NCBI GenBank assembly: GCA_030581615.1
Contig: JAKTTT010000109.1
Coordinates: forward strand, 1 to 32,516
Length of the DNA stretch: 32,516 bases
Direction: 5' to 3'
From: Alloascoidea africana
Taxonomy: Eukaryota > Ascomycota > Alloascoideomycetes > Alloascoideales > Alloascoideaceae
Positions within the stretch are counted from its first letter, which is position 1, and each line of letters starts with the position of its first letter. Below are positions 9,341 through 18,894 of this stretch, piece by piece. The position numbers were made by a program, and so were the translations under genes. Under the pieces are notes generated by a model. It did no database searches, was not told the DNA's origin, and saw only the letters and a program-made list of their open reading frames with translations.

Positions 9341-10413
9341 ACGTAGTTCACATACGAACGTTCCAGCAACCATGCCCCTACACTATTCAATAGACAATTA
9401 AAACACAACCACAATAAAAATCTACTCGCTATTACCATTATCTGAATCTCCAGATATTTCTACATCTATTGCACAGGTCCGCGCATTTTGACCAACTTTC
9501 CCGCAAGTACGACATCGCCGAACAGTCGCCGCCTCGACCGACCACCAGATTGCCTTGTTTCATGAGCTGCCTGCTTATCAACCTCCTTCTGAGCTATAAG
9601 GTCTTGACCTCCCCCTACAGAAAGGGCTCCTCCTTGCCGCATGCATGTCTTTTTAGCCCTTCGGCGCTTGCTAAGTCTCTCATTAGCCTCGCAAAGTGAC
9701 TTGTTCTCAGCACGCAGGAGGGCCACCTGGTGCATAAAAGACTGAGTTCCTTTAACAATCTTGTCCACAGCTTCATAAATTGGTGTTGGAGAGCTGCTCT
9801 GGTGTCGGGAAATTCGATCTTTGATGTAGGCAGACTGGGAAGCGGCCCGTGGAAGGGTCTGTGGTGTCGAAGAGACTCAAGTTGTAGAAATCCGCATCAG
9901 CAACATCATACTTGCGGTTATCGCGTCTGAATCTTCGCATTTGGCACTTTGGTCGTCGCATGTGCGATTAAAGCGTGTCTTGAGCTCTGGTTTTCGCTTG
10001 ACGAAGTTTGTAGCCCAGAGCTTCCGGACACGTCCGCCTCATGCTTTGCAACCAGGAGATTGGCCATATCTTCAACACCAGAGAGGCGGGGAGAAAATCA
10101 TCGGGCACCAAGGTCAAGGATGAACTTGACCAGGGTCTCCTCTTCTAGCAGACTTAATCTCATTGAATTGGCAGGAGTATCAGCGCGAGCGCGGGTTCCA
10201 TTCATCCTAGTGCGTAGATTTGAATAGGGAACATAGTAGTTCTGAGCAGCTTTCCGGATGCTAAGTTTTGTATCTTGTTTGATGGCCTGGATGGCAAGGA
10301 GGAGTTTGGTTTCTTTAGAATTTGAAGACATGTTATGTGGCAGAAGAAAGTAATAGTTAAATAAAGAGTTTGTTAGAATTGTGGAGAGTGATCAGCTCGT
10401 ATGTGAACTACGT
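9341..10413 (-). mobile_element. Degenerate Fot1/pogo (Tc1-mariner) DNA transposon, intact ends, core deleted
   Basis: Perfect 17-bp terminal inverted repeats, ACGTAGTTCACATACGA at 9341-9357 and its complement at 10397-10413, are flanked on both sides by TA, the Tc1/mariner target duplication. On the minus strand, 10331-10098 encodes the N-terminal helix-turn-helix region (IQAIKQDTKLSIRKAA, then the CENP-B-type part). The next piece, about 10050-9960, reads WATNFVKRKPELKTRF, typical of Fot1 transposases, in shifted frames. The C-terminal LRAENKSLCEANERLSKRRR and a zinc knuckle CRTCGKVGQNARTC (about 9473-9517, Gln where His is usual) follow. The DDE catalytic core is absent: only about 1.07 kb remains of an element usually near 2 kb. 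It is dead by itself, but its ends could still be moved by a relative. Confidence 0.9.
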
Positions 10414-10620
10414 TATGATTTCTTGTTGTCTCTATCTAAGAAATAAATACACTATTTAAGTAATTTTACTTGTGTTAACGATAGATTATTCTTGATGATC
10501 ATTCAAGAAGATAGGGGTTTCTTGAAAGATGCTCTATAAGGTTTAAGAACATAATAATAGGAAATAGGGTAGATTTAGGTGAATAACAGTAAATGGGGTG
10601 CAACCATGTTGGTCACATAT
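10414..10620 (+). repeat. Dispersed repeat, copy A
   Basis: 207 bp that recur in inverted orientation at 31596-31803, about 85% identical by eye, including a long identical block around TGTTAACGATAGATTA and GATGCTCTATAAGGTTTAAG. It starts exactly at the TA flanking the transposon and ends at GGTCACATAT. No coding frame. It could be a MITE or part of a solo LTR; ends and family are undecided. Confidence 0.85.
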
Positions 10621-10661
10621 CAAAGGAGTGATACTTTGACCTATTACGTCTTTATTATGCA

Positions 10662-12110
10662 TTATATGTTTCCATTTACACTGTACAACAGTGCTACATT
10701 ATCAAAGAGAAACCTTTGGTTGACTACATCAGGTAGACCTCTCGCCCAGTACTTGTTGTCTTGTAAGAATGCCCTTCCACTCATCATCATCCTACTGGTT
10801 CGTCCAGGCCGGCGAACTAAACAATTTGAAGATTTGGGCATGTCGTAGATAATCACTTTTTTAACTCCAGCAAAGTTTAAACCCCTGGCTATGAGATCTG
10901 TTGCTATTAACACTTTGAGTGGTTTATCGTGCTCACTGTCCAGATCTGCTAATCTTTTTGCTACATTTATAAAGTCTTTTATTTTCAGCTTTTTTTCCTC
11001 AAAAGAAGTCTTGCATGATATTCCAACCGCATCTTTCCAAGGACTCAATGAGTTCTTCCGCTGTTTCCTTTTTGTTGACAAAAATCACAACTTTTTTTTG
11101 GCTCAGATCCGTCTTTTGTGGATTGCGTACAGTGCCTGGGCTAATGCTTCCTCTTGACATTCTGGTAAGGGCTGACCGAGACGTTAATGAGTCAGAAATC
11201 AATAGCTTTGAGAGTTTTATGCAGGTTCGCAGTCATGATCAACAATAAATCGTTCGCTCAAACTGTTTTGGAATAGTTAAAGTGCAAAACATCAAATCAG
11301 TTAGGTTATAATTTGATACTTCGATATGTTTCTTCATCCAGCTCTAATCCATTAGTGTATCTGCCTCATCTATTACCATAAATACATGCTTGTATGGCCT
11401 TATCAGGACGTTTGAAAACGCAAAGATTCGTTAGTACATGAAAACTGGATGGAGCAGTTAACAAAATATCTATTCTCTTTCCCATATACTCGAAAAACGT
11501 TTCAAACTCTCTTGGATCGGCGTACTTATAAGGGTGCACCCCTAGCATCGTGCTCAATTCAACAGCACCGAGATCTGTTCTACCAGTTCAATCGGTTTGT
11601 CATGGATCGGCTTCCAATGCTCTGGCTTCTGCAGCTTCTATCATTTGAATTTATGAAGCAGAGGGGCAAGACACGCTCATGTTTTCCCAGATCCAGTCTC
11701 TGCTGCAAGTAAAAACTCTTTAATCTGTGGGAATTCTCTCGGAAGTTTGAAATCCCTTGTATGCCATGGACTTGGATTTGCCATGTCTCGATATTTTCTA
11801 GATCTAGCCGGTCTTCCTCTTTTGCCTCCTCGGAGGTACTTGGGCCATCTCTCTTTGATCTATATATATCACTAACCATTGCATTTCTAATTTCAGGTGC
11901 TAGTCTCAAATGATCCTGTTTATCAATCTTTTGCAGTGCCGCTTCTCAGGGGGTTTAACAATGAGTCCCGGAAAAGCTTTGCCAGAATGCTCAGGAATAT
12001 CATCGCACATCCTTTCAACATGCGCTTTTAGAATGTGGCTACCGTATAGATATGTCATTTCACCGTTTGGCCTGATACATATCTTGTATTATTCATGTGT
12101 GCCGTTATGT
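10662..12110 (-). pseudogene. MRH4: Broken MRH4-type mitochondrial DEAD-box RNA helicase
   Basis: Pieces in several frames line up in order with yeast Mrh4, a mitochondrial RNA helicase needed for large-subunit ribosome assembly. Seen on the minus strand: EAALQKIDKQDHLRLAPEIR (about 11940), motif I AAETGSGKT followed at once by a stop (about 11680-11705), RIDILLTAPSSF (about 11470), motif II VIDEADTLMD followed by a stop (about 11347-11379), EEALAQALYAI (about 11140), KVVIFVNKKETAEELI (about 11070), motif V ATDLIARGLNFAGVKKVIIY (about 10850-10910), then RRPGRTSRM in place of HRVGRTAR. There are at least three frame changes and several stops, and segments between motifs are shortened. Mrh4 is normally required for mitochondrial translation, so a working copy probably lies elsewhere. 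Confidence 0.85.
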
Positions 12111-13249
12111 GAAGCCTGAACTATCCCGTTTTTGTGGGTTTGCCTAGACATGCCTCAACCGATATTCAATTAGTCCTTGCTACAAAGTTAGCAACCATGT
12201 CACTAATCTTTTTTCTGTATTAGAAACACAACTCTTACAGCAAGTGTTGAAAAAAATGTACTACCTATAAACTCGGTCTTTCAGAAGTCAAAAGCAGTGA
12301 GCATCTTCAAGATTGTTCACCAGGTGTGCTATATTCCGCCCAATACAATTGGCAAGCTTCTTGAAAACGACTTTGGTTTCCTCTTCAGTTACCTGTCTCA
12401 ATTGTGATTATAATAATAGTGGTGAAGAGCCTTAAAGAAACAAATTAAGCGCTCATCATTCTACACAGAATGACAGGTGCAACTCACATACAATTCTGCC
12501 CTCGCCTTTCCCATTCAAACACTTACATCGAATCTGATGGAGTCCTAAAGTGGGAATGAAAGAAATTCCATTCCAAAATGCGTCGTGTCATTTTACTTCT
12601 TGTAGTTTCCCAATGTTATTGTTAAAAACATTATTCTTGTCAATTCACTATATGATGGGTGTACAATGATCTCAACGATGATTGACTGAGCAGGGTCATC
12701 TTTTCTCATTCTGATATAAGTACTCTTGACGGATTAGATACAATGACAATTGTCCCAATTGTTGCTCCTTTCATTTCTTGAGATAAAAATGGTTTGCAAT
12801 TACCGTGTTGTCCGCTTCATGTTCGCGAAACTGTATTCTCGATGGAGAAGAAATGCTTCAATTGCCCTTCGCTCTAAAACAAAGCTTAGAACCTCCTTCA
12901 CAGAAAATAGTAATGCTTATCTATAAGATCGAAGGCCAAATATCTACCATAAAGCGCTACCTAGGTTTCGCTTCGCATTATATATAATCAAAGCTGTTTC
13001 TGGGAACGCTTTATCTTCATGGATTAATTGGTTGCAAGATCTGTTCACTCCAAGTTTTCAAGAACCACATGAGCATGCCCACAACTTCCAGGAAGCGCTT
13101 GTACGAGGCTATCATAGAAGACCGAGTACGGTGTAAATGAAATGCTTTAGCGGTAACAGGGTTTTGCAGACAGAAATGGCAATGGGTAAAAGTCATTTTT
13201 CGTGTTCAGATCTCGTTCTTCTCTCCGCCACACCCACGCAGCCACCACG
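12111..13249. other. Intergenic, with leader of the acetyltransferase gene
   Basis: No frame longer than 60 codons with a credible context was seen, and no repeat or RNA gene. The right end is the promoter and leader of the GNAT gene and carries the upstream frame listed at 13176-13253. Confidence 0.5.
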
Positions 13250-13253
13250 ATGA
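13176..13253 (+). promoter_or_regulatory. Upstream ORF overlapping the GNAT start codon
   Basis: ATG at 13176 opens a 25-codon frame (MAMGKSH...PTQPPR) whose stop TGA overlaps the main ATG at 13250 as ATGA. If the mRNA starts upstream of 13176, this frame would control access to the main start. If transcription starts between 13180 and 13249, it is irrelevant. Confidence 0.3.
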
Positions 13254-13885
13254 CAATCTCCGATATTCGGGACTCCAGCACTAAACTTCAAAGAAGAATC
13301 CTTTCATCGGTTGAGGATATCCAACGGGCAAGTGAGGTCACGGCTGCCGCTTTTGGGCCCTATCCTTTTAATGCCTACCTAGTCGACACTGAAGGAAAAG
13401 GCAACTCCAACTTGGAGTTCTGGTGTGAGAGGTTTAAAAAGTATGCCAAAGAAGGGCTAGAGATAGTGGAAAGCGGCGGATTCGCAGCTGTCGCTGTGTG
13501 GCATCCACCTCATCCTAAACATGAAGATCAAACTGGAGAAAAGAAATCTTTGTATGCGAGCATTATAGACGGTCTAAAGAAGAAGTATCTCACGAAAGAA
13601 CAACTCGACGGGCATTGGTATCTCGACATTATTGCCCGGAACCCAGAAGATTCGACCACAGGCGCAGTGAGTGAACTCATACTTCCGTATCTGGTACGGG
13701 CCAAAGAAACAGGCGCTTTGGTGATATTAGATGCAATTAATGAGCATGCAAAGAAGGTCTATGAGCATTACAACTTTGTAACGCTTGAAGAGTTTCAGCT
13801 AGGGGAAGGAGGTTATAATGAAGACGGAATGCCCGCTCAAGATGGAAAGGGAATTAAGATATCCTTCATGGCTTTTAACATGTAA
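13250..13885 (+). CDS. GNAT-family N-acetyltransferase
   Basis: 211 aa from the first in-frame ATG. The fold signature is visible: helical N-terminus with AAAFGPYPFNAYLV (33-45), strand GGFAAVAVWHPPHP (77-90), strand HWYLDIIARNPE (122-132), and the C-terminal ALVILDA...HAKKVYEHYNF motif (156-176), typical of small soluble fungal GNATs that use acetyl-CoA. The acetyl-CoA loop is unusual: after NPED comes STTGAVSELI, without the standard R/QxxGxG/A. The substrate cannot be read from the sequence. The gene is intact, and its neighbour on the left is a decayed region. A weak possible relic of the same family lies near 2760. Confidence 0.75.
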   Translation: MTISDIRDSSTKLQRRILSSVEDIQRASEVTAAAFGPYPFNAYLVDTEGKGNSNLEFWCERFKKYAKEGLEIVESGGFAAVAVWHPPHPKHEDQTGEKKSLYASIIDGLKKKYLTKEQLDGHWYLDIIARNPEDSTTGAVSELILPYLVRAKETGALVILDAINEHAKKVYEHYNFVTLEEFQLGEGGYNEDGMPAQDGKGIKISFMAFNM

Positions 13886-14728
13886 ATACAAAGCTTATCC
13901 TAAGGTTTATTGCTAGAGTATCTGAGCATCCGCTTTTATGGCGACAGTGTTTGGTCATAGATTTTTGAATTTTATTACTCAAAATAGATCCCAGACCTAT
14001 GCTTTCAACACTGATCAAAATTATGAAGCAGCTGCCATCTTGATTTGTCCAAAAAGTTTGAAGTGAAACTGTCTAAGATTGAGAACAGCTGAACGAGTCT
14101 TAGGCGGCGGATCAGCAACAAACTTTTCGGTTTGATCATATAGGCATCCGTAGACCAATCTTCTAGAATGGTGAACCTATGCCAGCAGCTCTCATGTCTT
14201 GATATGAGCAACTTGAAATTATCAGCTATTTCCCAATTCTAAAGCATCTAGCTAGAACTATTGCCTCGGACGCTAAACCATTTCAAGCACCTGAGTTATT
14301 TTCTCTTGAAAGATTCTATTCTTTGAAAAAGAGGAAGAACCAAACTAGTAACCGAGCGTAGGCTTTCTCTGAATGCTCAATCTTTCATTACAAGTGATGG
14401 ATATTCAACACGATACAACTAATCCTTCAGCGTTTACTCATCCCCGACAGCTTGTACAATCTCAGCATTTGTGCAAGTTTTTTTCTAATCAAGAGGGCGA
14501 TGGTCAGATCAAAGTTTCGGTTCCAACATAATCGGGAAAAGATACATCCATACATCCATTCTCATCCCCCGCAGTTCGGTTTGGATGTGGACTTTTCCCT
14601 CTCCAAGTAGAGTATAAAAGTCAAACACATCAAAAATTCCACCCAAAACGCCCAATCCCATTTCTGCCAGTACGGCACCCCGTTCGACCTCCTTCTTGCT
14701 GACATTTATCCTCGGTGCCATATTTGCA
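13886..14728. other. Intergenic: GNAT terminator and pyrophosphatase promoter
   Basis: No gene seen. TATAAAA at 14613-14619 precedes the pyrophosphatase ATG by about 115 bp, with no intervening ATG on the plus strand. The rest shows no repeat or RNA gene. Confidence 0.55.
14613..14619 (+). promoter_or_regulatory. TATA box of the pyrophosphatase gene
   Basis: TATAAAA about 115 bp upstream of the ATG at 14729, the first ATG after it on the plus strand. Confidence 0.55.
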
Positions 14729-15688
14729 ATGGTCGCATCAAGTGCTGTTTCGCGGTTAAACATTTTGAAAGCTCATCTGTCGGGAAACCTCACCTCGGCA
14801 TCACAGCCAGCTTCAAGTGGTATTAGAGCCCGCCATATTGGAGTTCCAAATACTTTTGATTACAGAGTGTTTCTTGAGATCGACAACAAGGCGGCTTCCT
14901 TTTGGCATGATGTCCCTCTTAAGAATTCAGCTGCCTCTCCTTCTGATCAAATCTATAACATGGTGGTAGAGATTCCTCGATTTTCTAATGCGAAACTCGA
15001 AATATCAAAAACGGATAGTCTTAACCCAATACTACAGGATACTAAAAAGGGCAAGCTTAGGTTTGTCAAGAACCTCTTCCCATACCACGGGTATATCCAC
15101 AACTACGGTGCTCTTCCCCAAACTTGGGAAAACCCCTATAAACCTGACCCTACCACCGGGTTCAAAGGTGATAATGATCCGCTTGATGTGTGCGAGATTG
15201 GATCAAAAATTGGGAATATCGGGGAGATAAAGCCTGTGCGTATTTTAGGTGCAATTGCACTTATTGATGAAGGAGAAACTGACTGGAAGCTGATTGCAAT
15301 TGACACGAGAGATCCATTGGCCTCAAAATTAAGGTCACTGAAGGATGTTGAAGCCGAAATGCCTGGCTTGCTAGATGCGACCCGGGTTTGGTTTAGGGAT
15401 TACAAGAAACCAGACGGCAAGCCCGCGAATGAATTTGCACTTGATGGCAAGTACCTTGATAAGAAGGAAGCTGAAAGAATTGTCCAGGAGTGTTTTGAGC
15501 ACTGGCGGTCTTTGCAGTACGATGGCAAAGCAGAGCTTGAGAAGGGTTTGGAACTTTTTAATACTTTGCAGACTCAATCAAAGCATTACAAACCTGCGGC
15601 CTTAAATGATCAAGGCAACTACAGCTACGAACCCAGTGCACCTGCTGTGATAGATGATACAAGCCTTGACAAATGGTATTACGTTTAG
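14729..15688 (+). CDS. PPA2: Soluble family I inorganic pyrophosphatase, probably mitochondrial
   Basis: 319 aa. Hydrolyses pyrophosphate to two phosphates with Mg2+. The family signature DNDPLDV lies at 148-154 and a further metal-ligand Asp in DEGETDWK at about 185; NPILQDTKKGKLRFV (99-113) and HGYIHNYGALPQTWE (120-134) are near-identical to yeast Ipp1. The first ~40 residues (MVASSAVSRLNILKAHLSGN...) have Arg, Lys and Ser but no acidic residue, as expected for a mitochondrial presequence, so the PPA2 role is favoured over cytosolic IPP1. The ATG at 14729 is the first after the TATA; the open frame extends further upstream but without an ATG. It is convergent with IML2, 109 bp apart. The symbol follows the presequence, which is an inference. 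Confidence 0.9.
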   Translation: MVASSAVSRLNILKAHLSGNLTSASQPASSGIRARHIGVPNTFDYRVFLEIDNKAASFWHDVPLKNSAASPSDQIYNMVVEIPRFSNAKLEISKTDSLNPILQDTKKGKLRFVKNLFPYHGYIHNYGALPQTWENPYKPDPTTGFKGDNDPLDVCEIGSKIGNIGEIKPVRILGAIALIDEGETDWKLIAIDTRDPLASKLRSLKDVEAEMPGLLDATRVWFRDYKKPDGKPANEFALDGKYLDKKEAERIVQECFEHWRSLQYDGKAELEKGLELFNTLQTQSKHYKPAALNDQGNYSYEPSAPAVIDDTSLDKWYYV

Positions 15689-15797
15689 TTGATAGAATTT
15701 TGATTTCTAAATAGATCGATAGCAGACAGTTTAGTAATGATATTGCATGTTAAGATAGAATGCGGTCTAAATTCTAGTTATAATCCAAGGTCCCAGA

Positions 15798-18135
15798 TCA
15801 TTTCATATACCCATGACTTTGTAAATGATCAATTGCTGCTTTGATCTTCATGCTAATTCTCGTACTCAGTTCATAATCGTCCGCCCAAGATTTGGCCATT
15901 TCCAAATACAGAATGCACTCCTGGATCCCCTGCTTGCCGTTAATTTTCCATTCAAATATCGCACGTTCGTAGAGAGATGTGGGATACACCCATGGATTAA
16001 CCTTGTAGTCCCGGTGGTTGAACTGATGCTTGCCTCTTTTCAAAACTGAACCTGAATTATCTGGAGCAGGGTGTTCGAAAGATACAATTTTCGATATCAC
16101 TTCATTTTGTAACAAATCACGACCTTTGTCTAGTTCTCCCGCAGACCGTAGGCAAAGCGCTGTGAGCAAATGTCTGAGTAGTGCTTCTTCATTTGTCTCC
16201 GGTATCAATGGGAACCTCAAAGTCTCTTCTTCAGAGTGCTCACCAGGTCCTGCGGAGTAGGCCAGTTGCTTGAGAGCAATCTCAGTATTCTTTTTGTCTA
16301 GTCTGTTGTAGCCGTTCCAGAAGTATATAACCTCATGGACTGGCGATGTTCCAATGGCATCTACAAGTGCAACGTTGTGGTGTACCGCTGTTGCCTCCCA
16401 CATTTTACACTTTCGAGCGACAAAGATGTCAAATGGCATAGTCTTTGAGATGAATTTCTTTTTTCCAATAAGTTTGGGCGCCTCCCTCAATCGCTCTGTG
16501 GCAGTCTTCTTCAATCTTTCGATTTCGTCTTCTTCTGCCTCTCGCGTCAGAGCAGAGCGGTACTCTTCAACAAGGCAAACACCCGAAAAATACATGTAAA
16601 GGGCGTGGCTCCATTCATTTATGTCCATGAGCTCCACGAAGTCTGTCGCAGCCCTTTCAAAGCTATGGGTAAATAACAAAAATGTGCTCCGGTCAAAAGC
16701 AACCAGTGCTTCAATCTGTCGCATTTGCGGCTTTCGAGCAGTCATTGCCTTATCTAAAAGATCGATTGCCTCTTGAACACGGAGCTTGGAGGCAAAGACT
16801 CGGCCCTGCTCTAACGTCCATAGGGCACAGTGTGGAAACAATTTCAAGGCATGGTGAAGTTGCACCTCTATTTTTTTGCCAGGCTTCATCATATCTTCAG
16901 GAATGTCACTATCTGTACTATCTTGTTTTTCAGTTGACCCACTGTCCAAATCAATTTCGCTAAATTGGAAAGGTCCATCGTAGAATACAAGCAAAGCTAG
17001 CAACGCAAACCCACTGTGGATATTCCGTGCTCCAACAGTTGCGTTCCACATCATCTTCAAGCCAGTCTTGCGGTCTCCTTTAAAGCCAACAATTGATAAG
17101 ACTTTTCCTAACCCCGCTGGAAGTAATGAAAGCACCAGTTGGAGGATGCCAAAGCAAAGATTGGTACCCGAGGTTATAAATTCGTCTATTGTAGCCTCTG
17201 CTGAGGCAATTGAAGCTGATGTGCGAGCCACTGCCGGAGATGGAACTGCAAGAGAGTCTGATGTTGAAGGTTTGTTTCCAATGTGTTCGCCTGTTTCTCT
17301 TTTCTCTTGCATTTCTGCTATTTCTTGTACAAGTTGGTTAATTTCGTCATTCCCTTCGGCCAGAGAAGACGTTGATGAATTGGCATTAGAGCTTGACTCG
17401 TTCATATTTGTCAATTCAACCATTGATACCGAATGTCTGGGAAGTTTGCCATCGTCGTTTTCCTTCTCGTTGCTGTCTTCCGAATGCTTTTCAGGTTCAC
17501 TCATCAGTTTAAAGACCTCATCAAGGAGGAAATAGGCTCTCCTAAGTTTGTACAAGGCCTTGACACCTTCAATCAAACTTTCGCTAAGGAGCAGAATCAA
17601 AGCATTCATCAAACTGGCCTCTGCAGAAACAACGGCGTAAACAGTGCCTGGTGGAAATCGAGAGGAAACCACGCCCTCCCAAGACTTGCTTTGCTTTTCT
17701 CTAATTTCGGCCCGAGCCCAGGTTGCCTGTTGCTCGGCTTCTTGTAGTGTATTAGAAGCAAGCTTCATTGTTTCTTGCTCAAAGCTCATGGTTGATTGTA
17801 AAAAGTAGATTACACCTCTGGCAAGCTAATCCAACTGTCAGAGAATTGAAAAGAAATAAAGACCCCAACACCACCATACCATATGAATGCATTCGTTCTT
17901 TCCTTCTAGCAAATCAATAGCTTCTTGTTCCCGGTCGTCAAGGACATAATCCATTGCCTTGAGGGCAGTTTCAACTATTCAAGGTTAGGCAGGGGTAATT
18001 GTGAGGCTCCGCTGGGAACTTGAACTCACAATCGCGGACTTCTTTCAGAACCTGAAGCGTTACATCTTTGGGGTTGTCCTTGAGCTTTGAATCATCAGTA
18101 GAGCCAAGATTTCCAAACCCAAGAGCTCGTAACAT
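15798..18135 (-). CDS. IML2: Iml2/TTC39-type tetratricopeptide protein, three exons
   Basis: Exons 18135-18030, 17974-17880 and 17825-15798 give 742 aa, close to yeast Iml2 (about 730). Intron 1 (55 nt): GTGAGT, CTAAC, ATAG. Intron 2 (54 nt): GTATGG, CTGAC, TTAG; the nearer AG at CTGACAG would lead straight to a stop, so the second AG is used. Splicing joins QVLKEVRDFETALKAMDYVL and LARGVIYFLQSTMSFE, both collinear with yeast Iml2. FPPGTVYAVVSAE, about residues 120-132, is also conserved. In S. cerevisiae Iml2 is a cytosolic and lipid-droplet-associated protein that helps clear inclusion bodies. A low-complexity acidic insert (SEDSNEKENDD, NESSSNANSS) lies near 180-230. A CTG codon in exon 1 is read at a conserved Leu. 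Confidence 0.92.
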
Positions 18136-18894
18136 TTTGGATTTGGAGATGGGAAATGTTCAGCCCGGAAAAGCTGGAAACATCGACCAAGGCCGGGTAA
18201 CAGGGCATTGCATTTAGAATAAGATGCCGCTAGGCTATTTCGTTAATGCTGTTTGCCATTTTATACCAGTAGAAAGATTAGTTAAAAGGGTCATCAATAT
18301 TTAACCCAAGACTTTTCCCCTTTTTCGTCGTCTTTGCTCTCATTTCTGTTTGGGCGATCTCATAGCTACTCGTAAACCCATGCGCCTGTATGTCCAAACC
18401 TTTTTCCATTTCAGTAACCGCTTGCATTTCGAGAAGCTGAATGAAGAGTGCTTTAGGAATAGCTCTACGGTTGGGCCATATTTTCGGCCGGTGCCTATAA
18501 TATCTGTGTCTGGATGTATCAGGAAACTCAATGTATGATTGTATCAGCCGGTACAGGGGCGTACATTTAAAAGATAGAAAAATTCAAGCTAAAGGTTCTG
18601 GCAGATGTCATTTTGCAGGCAAATAAAGAAGATAAAAAACCAAAAGGTAAAGCAATTAAAAAGATAGAATAAACAAAAGAAATCAAACGGGTACTAGAAA
18701 TCTCGTTGCGTACTTGCAGTCCTAACTATGGGAAATGGTGTAAATAGTCGGTTGTTCAATACATTCAGCGTTTTATATTCTTTTTTCTTAATAGAGCTAC
18801 CGCCTTTTCCCAAGATCCAACAGGAGCTAGTCAAATGCAAAACAAACGGGCCATTGCAGGAAAAATGAAAAATAAAAAAAATCGTGAAGCTGTA
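18136..18894. other. Intergenic: IML2 promoter and PRY terminator
   Basis: 759 bp between two minus-strand genes. No credible frame, RNA gene or repeat. Several A- and T-rich tracts near 18640-18880 suit the PRY 3' end. Confidence 0.5.

Noticed and set aside
9949-10227. Plus-strand 92-codon frame inside the transposon
   Set aside because: Antisense to the transposase N-terminal helix-turn-helix region, which explains the sequence.
10414-10620. Calling the dispersed repeat a solo LTR
   Set aside because: No clear TG...CA ends, target duplication or primer-binding site could be shown, so it is left unclassified.
18030-18135. CTG decoded as Ser (CUG clade)
   Set aside because: A CTG in IML2 exon 1 aligns with a conserved Leu of yeast Iml2, which supports the standard code.
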